This document shows positions 17,326-24,573 of a stretch of 64,000 bases of DNA, in pieces. The position numbers and the translations under genes are program-made. The stretch spans positions 1 to 64,000 of the forward strand of contig JAHBVR010000012.1 in NCBI GenBank assembly GCA_019637395.1, read 5' to 3'. How positions within the stretch are numbered: position 1 is the first letter of the stretch; every line of letters starts with the position of its first letter. The notes beneath the pieces were generated by a model. The model saw only the letters and a list, made by a program, of their open reading frames with translations, ran no database searches and was not told where the DNA came from. The stretch comes from Vulcanimicrobiota bacterium. Its GTDB lineage: Bacteria; Vulcanimicrobiota; Xenobia; Xenobiales; JADMJV01.

Positions 17326-19068
17326 ATGATTGTGGGAATCGACCTGGGGACCACCAACTGCGCTCTTGCCTATGTGCAGGACGAGGGAGTTCAGGACTTC
17401 GCCATTCCGCAGCTGGTCGCCCCGGACGAAGTCGAGGCCAGGCCCACTCTGCCCTCTTATCTCTATCTGCCCTCCCAGCATGAGTTCGCCCTGGGCAGCC
17501 TGTCGTTGCCTTGGGACGAGGTGGCCGAGTTCGCGGTGGGCACGATGGCTCGTGACGAGGGCTCGAAAGTGCCCGACCGCTTGATCGTTTCTGCCAAGAG
17601 CTGGCTGTGCAACGCCCAGGTGGACCGGCAGCAACCTCTGCTACCCTGGAAATCCGCCGAAGAAGTCCCCAAACTCTCGCCGGTCGAAGTGACCACCCGT
17701 TACCTTCGCCATCTGGCCGATTCCTGGCGCTTTTCGCGCACCGGCGGCAGTCTCAGCGAACACTCGGTCTTTCTGACCGTGCCCGCCAGCTTTGACGCGG
17801 TGGCCCGTGAGCTCACGGTGGAGGCCGCCCAGAAAGCGGGCCTGGAGAATCTCACCCTGCTGGAAGAGCCGCAGGCCGCTTTTTACGCCTGGTTGGAGCA
17901 AATGGGCGAGGCCTGGCGGGAGGCGGTCAAGCTGGGCGACCATATTTTGGTTTGCGACCTGGGGGGCGGGACTTCTGACTTTACGCTGATCCGGGTGGAC
18001 GAAGACGAGGGCCAGCTCAGTCTGACGCGGTTGGCCGTGGGCGACCATTTGCTGCTGGGCGGAGACAACATGGATCTCGGTCTGGCCGCCACCGTCCAGG
18101 CCCGCCTGCGAGCCGAGGGGCAGAAGATCGACTCCTGGCAGTTCCAGGTGCTGACCCACCTGTGCCGCAATGCCAAGGAAAAGATGCTGGCCGCCGACCC
18201 GCTGGAGTTATGCCCGTTGACCATTCCCGGCCGGGGCGCCAAGATGCTGCTCGGCTCCACCTCCAGCGAGATCCACCGCTCCGAAGTGGAGAAGGTCATT
18301 CTCGATGGCTTCTTCCCCAGGGTGGAATCGAAGGATTGGGCGCAACGCCAGCGCCGCTTCGGCCTTACGGAACTGGGCCTGGCCTACGAATCCGATCCGG
18401 CCATCACCAAACATCTGGCCAGATTTCTCCATCAAGGCGGGGAATTCATCAAGCCCACCGCCATCTTGTTCAATGGTGGCGTGTGCAAATCGCCCGGAGT
18501 GCAGGCGCGGGTTCTGGAAGTGCTGAACAGCTGGTTGGACGAGCCGGTCAAGGTGCTGCCCAATCAAGACTGCGACCTGGCCGTGGCGCGCGGGGCCGCC
18601 GCCTACGGGCGAGCCCGCCTGCAAGGCGGAATTCGCATCCGGGGCGGCCTGCCGCGTTCCTACTACATCGGTGTGGAAGTGGCTCGCCCGGCGGTGCCCG
18701 GCTTCGCTCCCCCCACCAAGGCCATTTGCGTGGCTCCTCAGGGCATGGAGGAAGGGACCACCGTGGATTTGCCCGGCCTGGAACTGGGTCTGGTGCTGGG
18801 TGAGTTGGTGGAATTTCCCTTTATGACCAGCAATCAGCGCACCGAGGATCAACCCGGCCAGACGGTGGACGATTGGGAAGACGAAGACGAGATCGAACAG
18901 ATTGCCACCGTGACCAGCATCTTGCGCAGCTCGGAGGTGGACCAACCGGTGGTGCCGGTCCAGCTCCAGACGGTGGCCACGGAAATTGGCACGCTGGAGC
19001 TGTGGTGTCAGCAAAAGGGCGGCAGCGGCCGCTGGAAACTAGAATTTGAAGTGCGGGATAAGCAATGA
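17326..19068 (+). CDS. Hsp70 family protein (first of pair)
   Basis: 580 aa. The actin-like ATPase motifs are present: phosphate 1 VGIDLGTTNCALAY, phosphate 2 VCDLGGGTSDFTLIR, connect LTLLEEPQAAFYAWLE, and adenosine motif ILFNGGVCKSP. The C-terminal ~180 residues are shorter and more divergent than the DnaK substrate-binding domain, and there is no DnaK-type EEVD-like tail. It is therefore a specialised Hsp70 rather than DnaK. No DnaJ or GrpE gene is nearby. It overlaps the second Hsp70 by ATGA. Confidence 0.9.
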   Translation: MIVGIDLGTTNCALAYVQDEGVQDFAIPQLVAPDEVEARPTLPSYLYLPSQHEFALGSLSLPWDEVAEFAVGTMARDEGSKVPDRLIVSAKSWLCNAQVDRQQPLLPWKSAEEVPKLSPVEVTTRYLRHLADSWRFSRTGGSLSEHSVFLTVPASFDAVARELTVEAAQKAGLENLTLLEEPQAAFYAWLEQMGEAWREAVKLGDHILVCDLGGGTSDFTLIRVDEDEGQLSLTRLAVGDHLLLGGDNMDLGLAATVQARLRAEGQKIDSWQFQVLTHLCRNAKEKMLAADPLELCPLTIPGRGAKMLLGSTSSEIHRSEVEKVILDGFFPRVESKDWAQRQRRFGLTELGLAYESDPAITKHLARFLHQGGEFIKPTAILFNGGVCKSPGVQARVLEVLNSWLDEPVKVLPNQDCDLAVARGAAAYGRARLQGGIRIRGGLPRSYYIGVEVARPAVPGFAPPTKAICVAPQGMEEGTTVDLPGLELGLVLGELVEFPFMTSNQRTEDQPGQTVDDWEDEDEIEQIATVTSILRSSEVDQPVVPVQLQTVATEIGTLELWCQQKGGSGRWKLEFEVRDKQ

Positions 19069-21761
19069 GCAACTGGCTGGTCGGCATCGACCTGGGAACT
19101 TCCAACACGGCTCTGGCGCGCATCGTCGGGGACGAAGGCAAAATCGAAACGCTCAAGCTGACCCAGCGGGTTTCTGAGTCGGAAGTGCGCGAGCAATCCT
19201 TGCTGCCGTCCTTTTTGTATTTGCCGGGGGCGCACGAGCTGCCGGAAGGCTCGTTATCCCTGCCCTGGGATCCGAAGCGTGATTTCATGGTCGGCGAATT
19301 TGCCCGAGTGCAGGGCTCGCGTGTGCCCGGCCGGGTGGTGGTTTCGGCCAAGTCCTGGTTAGCTCACCGCCAGGCCGACCCGAGCCAGCCGCTGCTCCCC
19401 TGGGACGGCGCCCCGGACGCACCACGCGTCTCGCCGGTGGAGGCCTCTCGCCGCTACCTGGAACACCTGCGCGAGGCCTTCCGCCACCAGTATCCTGACC
19501 ATCCGCTGGATGAGTGCGAAATCGTGCTCACCGTGCCGGCTTCTTTCGATGAGTTAGCCCGCGAATTGACGGTGTCGGCGGCCCGTCAGGCCGGCCTGGA
19601 CAAAATCACGCTGCTGGAAGAGCCGCAGGCGGCCTTTTATCATTATCTCTATGCCAACGGTTTGAGCGTGGAGAATCCGGCCAACCTGCAGCCGGGCGAC
19701 CAGATTCTGGTCTGCGATATCGGCGGCGGCACCAGTGACTTTACCCTCATCGAGTATGCCGACAAGGGCTTGCGCCGCGTGGCCGTGGGCGAGCATTTGA
19801 TGCTGGGCGGCGACAACCTGGATATTTCGCTGGCCTATCTGGTGGAGCCGCGCTTGGGCGCCAAGCTGGATATTCTGCAGTGGGGCGTGCTGCGCAACGA
19901 ATGCCGCCGCGCCAAAGAACTGCTGCTCGGCGACGACCCGCCTGACAAAGTCACCGTGACCGTGCCCGGCTCCGGGTCCAAGCTGTTAGCCGGCACCATG
20001 CAGGCCGATTTGAGCCGCGACGAGGTGGAAAAGCTGGTATTGGACGGCTTTTTCCCGGTGGTGCCCATCGACGAGCCGCTCCAGGCCGAGCGCCGACTGG
20101 GCCTCAAGGAGTGGGGCCTGCCTTATGCCAGTGACCCGGCCGTGCCGCGCCATCTCAGCAGTTTCTTGCGGCGCCATGGCCGCCGCGACCATATCCCCAA
20201 CAAGATTCTCTTCAACGGCGGCGCCTGCCGGGCGCTGGCCATCCGCCAGCGCATGCTGCAGATTCTGGAAAGTTGGCGCGGCGGACCGGTGGAGGAGTTG
20301 ACCAACCCCGAGTCGGATCTCTCGGTAGCCCGTGGAGCCGCCTATTACGGGCACCTCAAACGCAGCGGCGCCAGGCGCATCGGCGGCGGTATCGCCCGCA
20401 GCTACTACCTGCAGTTGAGCAGCGACGGCACTTCCACCCAGGCGCTCTGCGTGGTGCCGCGTAACCTTGAGGCCGGCTCGCGCGTGGATCTGCCCGAACC
20501 GGTGTTGCAGCTCACCCTGGAGCGTCCGGTGCGCTTTCCCATCTTCAGCAGCTCCAATCGGCCCGAGGATCAGCCCGGCGCGCTGGTCGACATCGCCGCC
20601 GCCGGCGGCAGCGAGGAATCCGAATTTCAGGTGCTGCCGGCCATGGAAACGGTGGTGCGCGCCCCCGACCTCAAGGTGACTGAAGTCCCGGTGCTTCTCA
20701 GCGGCGAAGTCACGGAAATCGGAACCCTCTCGATCGCCTGCCGGATGCTGGAAGGCAAGCGTCGCTTCCAATTGGAATTCCCGCTACGCGGCGAGGTGGT
20801 GCTGGAGGGAGGCCCGGAGTTTCCGCCGGAAGTCGTCAAACAGGCCCGCGAAACCATTCACGAAGCTTTTCTGCGCAAACCCAAGGGTCTGGGCACGGGG
20901 GTGCGCCCGCGCAGTTTGCTGGCCAGCCTGGAGCAGCATTTCGGATTGGGACGCCAGTTATGGTCGGTGGCCCTGTTGCGGGCCCTCTGGGACGGCTTCG
21001 TGGACGTGCACCAGCGCCGCCGCGTCGAGCCCGAGTATGAGCAGAGCTGGCTCAACGGCGTGGGTTACTGTCTGCGCCCCGGCACCGGTTCGAAGTTGGA
21101 CGCCTGGCGCGTGGAGAAGACCAGCGCTCTGCTCGATTCCTGGCTGCAGTTTCCCAAGCTCGAGCCGGTGCGCATGGAGCTATGGGTGACCTTACGCCGC
21201 CTGGCCGCCGGCATGAGCGTGGCCCGCCAGGAACAGCTCTGGACGCAGCTGGCGGCGGTCATGATCCCCGGCCGCAAGCACTGGAAAACCCGCGTGCCCC
21301 ATCAGCGCACCCTGGCCGAGGATAACGAACTGCTGCGCCTGGCCGTGTCGCTGTCCCAGATTCCGGTGGACGACAAAGTGCTGCTGGGCGAGATGATCAT
21401 GAAGAAATTCCAGGGCACGCGCGACGACCTGTGGCGCATCGCCCGCATCGGCAGCCGCAACCTGCTGGGGGCAGGCCCCCAGTGGGTGGTGCCCCCCGCG
21501 GCGGTCTGGCCCTGGATCAGCAAGATCCTGGACTCGAAATGGAGTGAAAAAGAGACGGTCGGTTGGGCGCTGGCCACCATGATGCGCAAAACCGATGACA
21601 TCAAACGGGACTTCCCCGATGACCAGATGGAGCGCGTGCGCCACCGCCTGGAAAAAGAAGGCCTCCAGTCCCATCTGGCCAGCCTCGACGGCCAGGTGGG
21701 CACCCAACAAGAAGCCGCCGCTCTGCTGGGCGAAGCTTTGCCGGTGGGCATCCGCCTCTGA
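19065..21761 (+). CDS. Hsp70 family protein with C-terminal DUF3731 extension (second of pair)
   Basis: 898 aa. The N-terminal ATPase (~1-420) has GIDLGTSNTALARI, VCDIGGGTSDFTLIE, LLEEPQAAFYHY and FNGGACRALAIRQ. A compact beta-rich segment (~430-590) is followed by a ~300-residue helical C-terminal region (about FPPEVVKQARETIHEAFL to the end) corresponding to DUF3731. The two Hsp70s share block order and probably arose by duplication. The set is likely a cytosolic chaperone module of unknown client, co-expressed with DUF2760. Confidence 0.88.
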   Translation: MSNWLVGIDLGTSNTALARIVGDEGKIETLKLTQRVSESEVREQSLLPSFLYLPGAHELPEGSLSLPWDPKRDFMVGEFARVQGSRVPGRVVVSAKSWLAHRQADPSQPLLPWDGAPDAPRVSPVEASRRYLEHLREAFRHQYPDHPLDECEIVLTVPASFDELARELTVSAARQAGLDKITLLEEPQAAFYHYLYANGLSVENPANLQPGDQILVCDIGGGTSDFTLIEYADKGLRRVAVGEHLMLGGDNLDISLAYLVEPRLGAKLDILQWGVLRNECRRAKELLLGDDPPDKVTVTVPGSGSKLLAGTMQADLSRDEVEKLVLDGFFPVVPIDEPLQAERRLGLKEWGLPYASDPAVPRHLSSFLRRHGRRDHIPNKILFNGGACRALAIRQRMLQILESWRGGPVEELTNPESDLSVARGAAYYGHLKRSGARRIGGGIARSYYLQLSSDGTSTQALCVVPRNLEAGSRVDLPEPVLQLTLERPVRFPIFSSSNRPEDQPGALVDIAAAGGSEESEFQVLPAMETVVRAPDLKVTEVPVLLSGEVTEIGTLSIACRMLEGKRRFQLEFPLRGEVVLEGGPEFPPEVVKQARETIHEAFLRKPKGLGTGVRPRSLLASLEQHFGLGRQLWSVALLRALWDGFVDVHQRRRVEPEYEQSWLNGVGYCLRPGTGSKLDAWRVEKTSALLDSWLQFPKLEPVRMELWVTLRRLAAGMSVARQEQLWTQLAAVMIPGRKHWKTRVPHQRTLAEDNELLRLAVSLSQIPVDDKVLLGEMIMKKFQGTRDDLWRIARIGSRNLLGAGPQWVVPPAAVWPWISKILDSKWSEKETVGWALATMMRKTDDIKRDFPDDQMERVRHRLEKEGLQSHLASLDGQVGTQQEAAALLGEALPVGIRL

Positions 21762-21775
21762 ACCGAGCCTGCAAG

Positions 21776-21877
21776 GAGCCATCCTCGCCGCCGTTTGATG
21801 TATGCTTCCCAGCAGGAGAGGACGAGAGCCACCAGGGCAACACGATTTTTGTGCGGCGGTTCAATGTGAATAGGGCG
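21776..21877 (-). pseudogene. Decayed inverted copy of the lpd 3' end plus the following gene
   Basis: Read on the minus strand, blocks match 29850-30060 in order, separated by deletions: RPIHI-encoding CGCCCTATTCACATTGAACC (end of lpd), the start of the DUF3592-like gene without its ATG (GTTGCCCTGGTGGCTCTC), TGCTGGGAAGCATAC, and ATCAAACGGCGGCGAGGAT. It is a partial segmental duplicate with at least three internal deletions and no coding capacity. Confidence 0.75.
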
Positions 21878-21995
21878 AGGGACGGGCCTGTCTAACCCAT
21901 CTTTGCTCGAGAGTTTTGTAGTGCATTTCACTGAGTGCACTGTTGCCCTTGTCACTTGTCCTCCCTATCCCTCTTTGAGGAAAGAAAAGGGGGCA

Positions 21996-22112
21996 GCGAG
22001 GCTGGCTGCCGATGAGAATTTCAATAACCAATTGCTGCGTGGACTAAGCAGGGCGCTTCCCAGCGTCGATATCGTCAGAATCCAGGATGAGTTTCCTGGT
22101 GCACCTGATCCG
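21996..22112 (+). pseudogene. DUF5615 PIN-like toxin, N-terminal remnant
   Basis: The translated segment RLAADENFNNQLLRGLSRAL, then PSVDIVRIQDEF and GAPDP, matches the start of DUF5615 proteins (typically LADENF..ilrgLrrr.p.iDivrvqd). The initiating Met is absent and the frame runs into antisense of the DUF433 remnant after GAPDP, so about two thirds of the toxin is missing. These toxins are normally paired with a DUF433 antitoxin in the same direction; here the pieces face each other. Confidence 0.65.
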
Positions 22113-22113
22113 G

Positions 22114-22325
22114 TAACCGTCTACCTCATCCTTGTTTTTCAAGTAATGGCCTAAAACCAGGTAGATGTCGGCGAGTGGAACAGCGTCGAATTAGTCCGCG
22201 ATTGTTTCAGCAGAGCAGCCCTCCCAAAAGGAGTAGACCAGGCTATCCAAGGTCACCCTGGTGCCGCTCACACGCCAAACTCCAAACTCATCCTGGCGAA
22301 GAATTCCATCCAACTGAATGCTCAT
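22114..22325 (-). pseudogene. DUF433 antitoxin pseudogene with in-frame stop
   Basis: ATG 22325 lies 12 nt after the bestrophin stop. The reading GVWRVSGTRVTLDSLVYSFW, then EGCSAETIAD, is a typical DUF433 antitoxin start. A TAA at 22193-22191 interrupts it, and the rest of the domain continues in the same frame (FDAVPLADIYLVLGHYLKNK, DEVDGYRI). The C-terminus joins directly to the inverted DUF5615 fragment. It is a dead toxin-antitoxin locus. Confidence 0.7.
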
Positions 22326-22337
22326 CAGTTTCCCGCC

Positions 22338-23150
22338 TCACGCCTGGAGATCGAGCTGGCGTTGGATGCCGGCGTTGATGTTGATGCAGGTGCGGGTCAG
22401 GGGCAGGTCGTCGGGGTCCTGGCCGAAGGGCTCTTCGATTTCTTCGGCGATCATTTCCAGGCTGATCAGGAAGTAGGCGACCACACCGACGATCATGACG
22501 GAGATGGGGCCGTGAGGCAGGCCCCAGGGCAGAGCCAGCAAGTAGATGAGGATGGCCTGCGGCACGATGGCCCGGTGGCTGAGCGGCAGCGGGGTGCCGC
22601 GAATGCGTTCGCAGGCGCCGTGAATGTCGTAGAACTCGTTCAGATTGCGCTCGATGGCCAGGAACAGTTGGGTCGAGGTCAGGCCTTGCTGCTCCCAACG
22701 TCCCAGTTGCAGGTTCAGCCTGTTGAGCAAGCGCTGGGGGAGGTTGTCGGGAGCCGGCCAGGGTCCGCGCAGATGATCGCGTAACTTGTAGGCGAATTCG
22801 CCTAAAGTTTCCAGAAAGCGCCGTCTTTCCTCCAGAGGCAGAGACTGGGCGCTCCACACCACCGCTCCCAAAGAGCGTGTGCGGTTGACCAAAAGTCCCC
22901 AGAGCTTGCGTCCTTCCCACCAGCGGTCATAGCTGCCGTTAGTGCGGAAGACGATCAGCACCGAAAGAGACACGCCCAACAGAGTGTTCACGCTGCCCGG
23001 AAACTCCATGTCCTCGCCCAGAATCAGGATTTCGTAGCGCATGCTCAACCAGCCGTAGACACAGAAGAACACCACACCGCCCAGGATATGGCGAAAAACG
23101 GGATAGCTTAGGAAGCGTTTGGTGCGTGCCAGCCAACGATCATCGTGCAT
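22338..23150 (-). CDS. Bestrophin-family (RFP-TM) membrane channel protein
   Basis: About 270 aa from ATG 23150 (GGGGA before it; in-frame ATGs at 23162 and 23210 are possible). Features are HILGGVVFFCVYGWLSMRYE, the family block LLGVSLSVLIVFRTNGSYDRWWEGRKLWG and the later region PFGQDPDDLPL (bestrophin-type FG(x)DxdDip). Four membrane segments are expected. Bacterial homologues form pentameric anion or cation channels. It is divergent from the glutathione-reductase-like gene. Confidence 0.88.
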   Translation of the reverse strand: MHDDRWLARTKRFLSYPVFRHILGGVVFFCVYGWLSMRYEILILGEDMEFPGSVNTLLGVSLSVLIVFRTNGSYDRWWEGRKLWGLLVNRTRSLGAVVWSAQSLPLEERRRFLETLGEFAYKLRDHLRGPWPAPDNLPQRLLNRLNLQLGRWEQQGLTSTQLFLAIERNLNEFYDIHGACERIRGTPLPLSHRAIVPQAILIYLLALPWGLPHGPISVMIVGVVAYFLISLEMIAEEIEEPFGQDPDDLPLTRTCININAGIQRQLDLQA

Positions 23151-23208
23151 AAATCCCCGCATACGCGCTGAGGGAAGGACTCCCCTTGTAGGGCGCAAAG
23201 GGGTTCGC

Positions 23209-24558
23209 ATGGCTCAATATGACTATGATTTAGTCGTGATCGGAGCCGGTTCTGGAGGAGTGGGACTGGCCCGGCGCGCCGCCCTCTACGGGGCAAAGGT
23301 GGCCGTCTGCGAACAGTCCGAATATGGCGGCACCTGCGTTCATCGGGGTTGCGTGCCCAAGAAGCTGATGGTCTACGCCAGCGCTCTCCGCTCCGAACTG
23401 GGCTTGCTTCCAGGCTATGGTTTTGAATCCGCCGCTCCTGCCTTTGACTGGTCCAAGCTGGTGGCCAACAAGGACCAAGAACTCGACCGGCTCAACGGCG
23501 TTTACCGTAAACTGCTGGACGGTTCCGGGGTGGCCCGCCTGGAAGGGCGCGCCCGCCTGCTGGACGCGCACACCGTGCAGGTGGGCGAAACGAAGGTCAG
23601 CGGCAAGTACCTGGCTATCGCCGTGGGCGGCAAAGCCTGGGTGCCTGACAAGCCGGGCAGAGAACTGGCCATTACCTCCGATGAACTCTTTCATTTGGAC
23701 AGCCTGCCAGCATCCATCACGCTGATGGGAAGCGGCTACATCGGCCTGGAGTTCGCAGGCATCTTCGCCGGGCTCGGTTCCGAAGTCACCGTCATGTTCC
23801 GCAGCGACCTGCCCCTGCCCGAGATGGATGGCGACATCCGCAAAACGCTCAAGGAACAGATGGAAGCGCGCGGCATTCGCTTTGTGACCGGCGCGAATCT
23901 GAAGAAGCTTAGCCAGAGCGGTGACGAAATCGAAGTCCACACCGACCGGGGCGACTGGAAAACCGAGGTTTTCGTGGCCGCCACCGGACGGGTGCCCAAC
24001 ACCCAGGGGCTCGGCCTGGCGGAGATCGGCGTCAACCTTGGCGAAAAGGGCGAGGTCCTCACCGATGAGCACTGCCGCACCAGCGTGGACAGTGTTTTCG
24101 CGCTGGGTGACTGCGTCGGCGGCGTCCAACTCACGCCCTATGCCATCGCCCAGGGGCGCACCCTGGCCGCCCGCCTTTTTCAAGACCCGAACGCGGACTT
24201 CCGGCCACACCACATTCCGACCGCTGTCTTTACCCAGCCGGCGGTGGGAACCGTGGGTCTTTCGCAAGAACAAGCGGAAGAGAGCAATCCTGGCGATATC
24301 GACGTTTATCGCACCAGTTTTCGGCCGATGAAGTATACGCTGCCGGATAAACCGGAAAAGGTGATGATGAAGCTGGTGGTGCGCCGCTCCAACCAGCTGG
24401 TTCTGGGCTGCCACATGGTGGGGTCGGACGCTCCGGAAATCATCCAGGCTCTGGCCGTTGCCCTTACTTGCGGGGCCAGCAAGCAAGACTTTGATCGAAC
24501 GTTGGCCGTTCATCCCACCGCCGCCGAAGAATTCGTGCTGCTGCGGGACCCGGTCTGA
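23209..24558 (+). CDS. gor: Glutathione-disulfide reductase-like pyridine nucleotide-disulfide oxidoreductase
   Basis: 449 aa. The FAD motif is VVIGAGSGGVGLARRA, the redox-active pair is GGTCVHRGCVPKK (CxxxxC), and the NAD(P) motif is GSGYIGLEFAGIFAGLGSEV. FAD motif 2 is VFALGDCVGG and the interface His-Glu is HPTAAEEF. The CVPKK form and the HPTAAEE tail favour glutathione reductase over dihydrolipoamide dehydrogenase (compare lpd at 28503). ATG 23209 follows AAAGGGG. It lies 15 nt before sucA. NADPH specificity was not verified. Confidence 0.82.
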   Translation: MAQYDYDLVVIGAGSGGVGLARRAALYGAKVAVCEQSEYGGTCVHRGCVPKKLMVYASALRSELGLLPGYGFESAAPAFDWSKLVANKDQELDRLNGVYRKLLDGSGVARLEGRARLLDAHTVQVGETKVSGKYLAIAVGGKAWVPDKPGRELAITSDELFHLDSLPASITLMGSGYIGLEFAGIFAGLGSEVTVMFRSDLPLPEMDGDIRKTLKEQMEARGIRFVTGANLKKLSQSGDEIEVHTDRGDWKTEVFVAATGRVPNTQGLGLAEIGVNLGEKGEVLTDEHCRTSVDSVFALGDCVGGVQLTPYAIAQGRTLAARLFQDPNADFRPHHIPTAVFTQPAVGTVGLSQEQAEESNPGDIDVYRTSFRPMKYTLPDKPEKVMMKLVVRRSNQLVLGCHMVGSDAPEIIQALAVALTCGASKQDFDRTLAVHPTAAEEFVLLRDPV

Positions 24559-24573
24559 CCGAGGAGCACGCTC

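Noticed and set aside
21762-22337. A complete 83-aa gene in this gap
   Set aside because: The frame mixes non-coding sequence, a DUF5615 fragment and antisense of the DUF433 remnant, and has no proper start.
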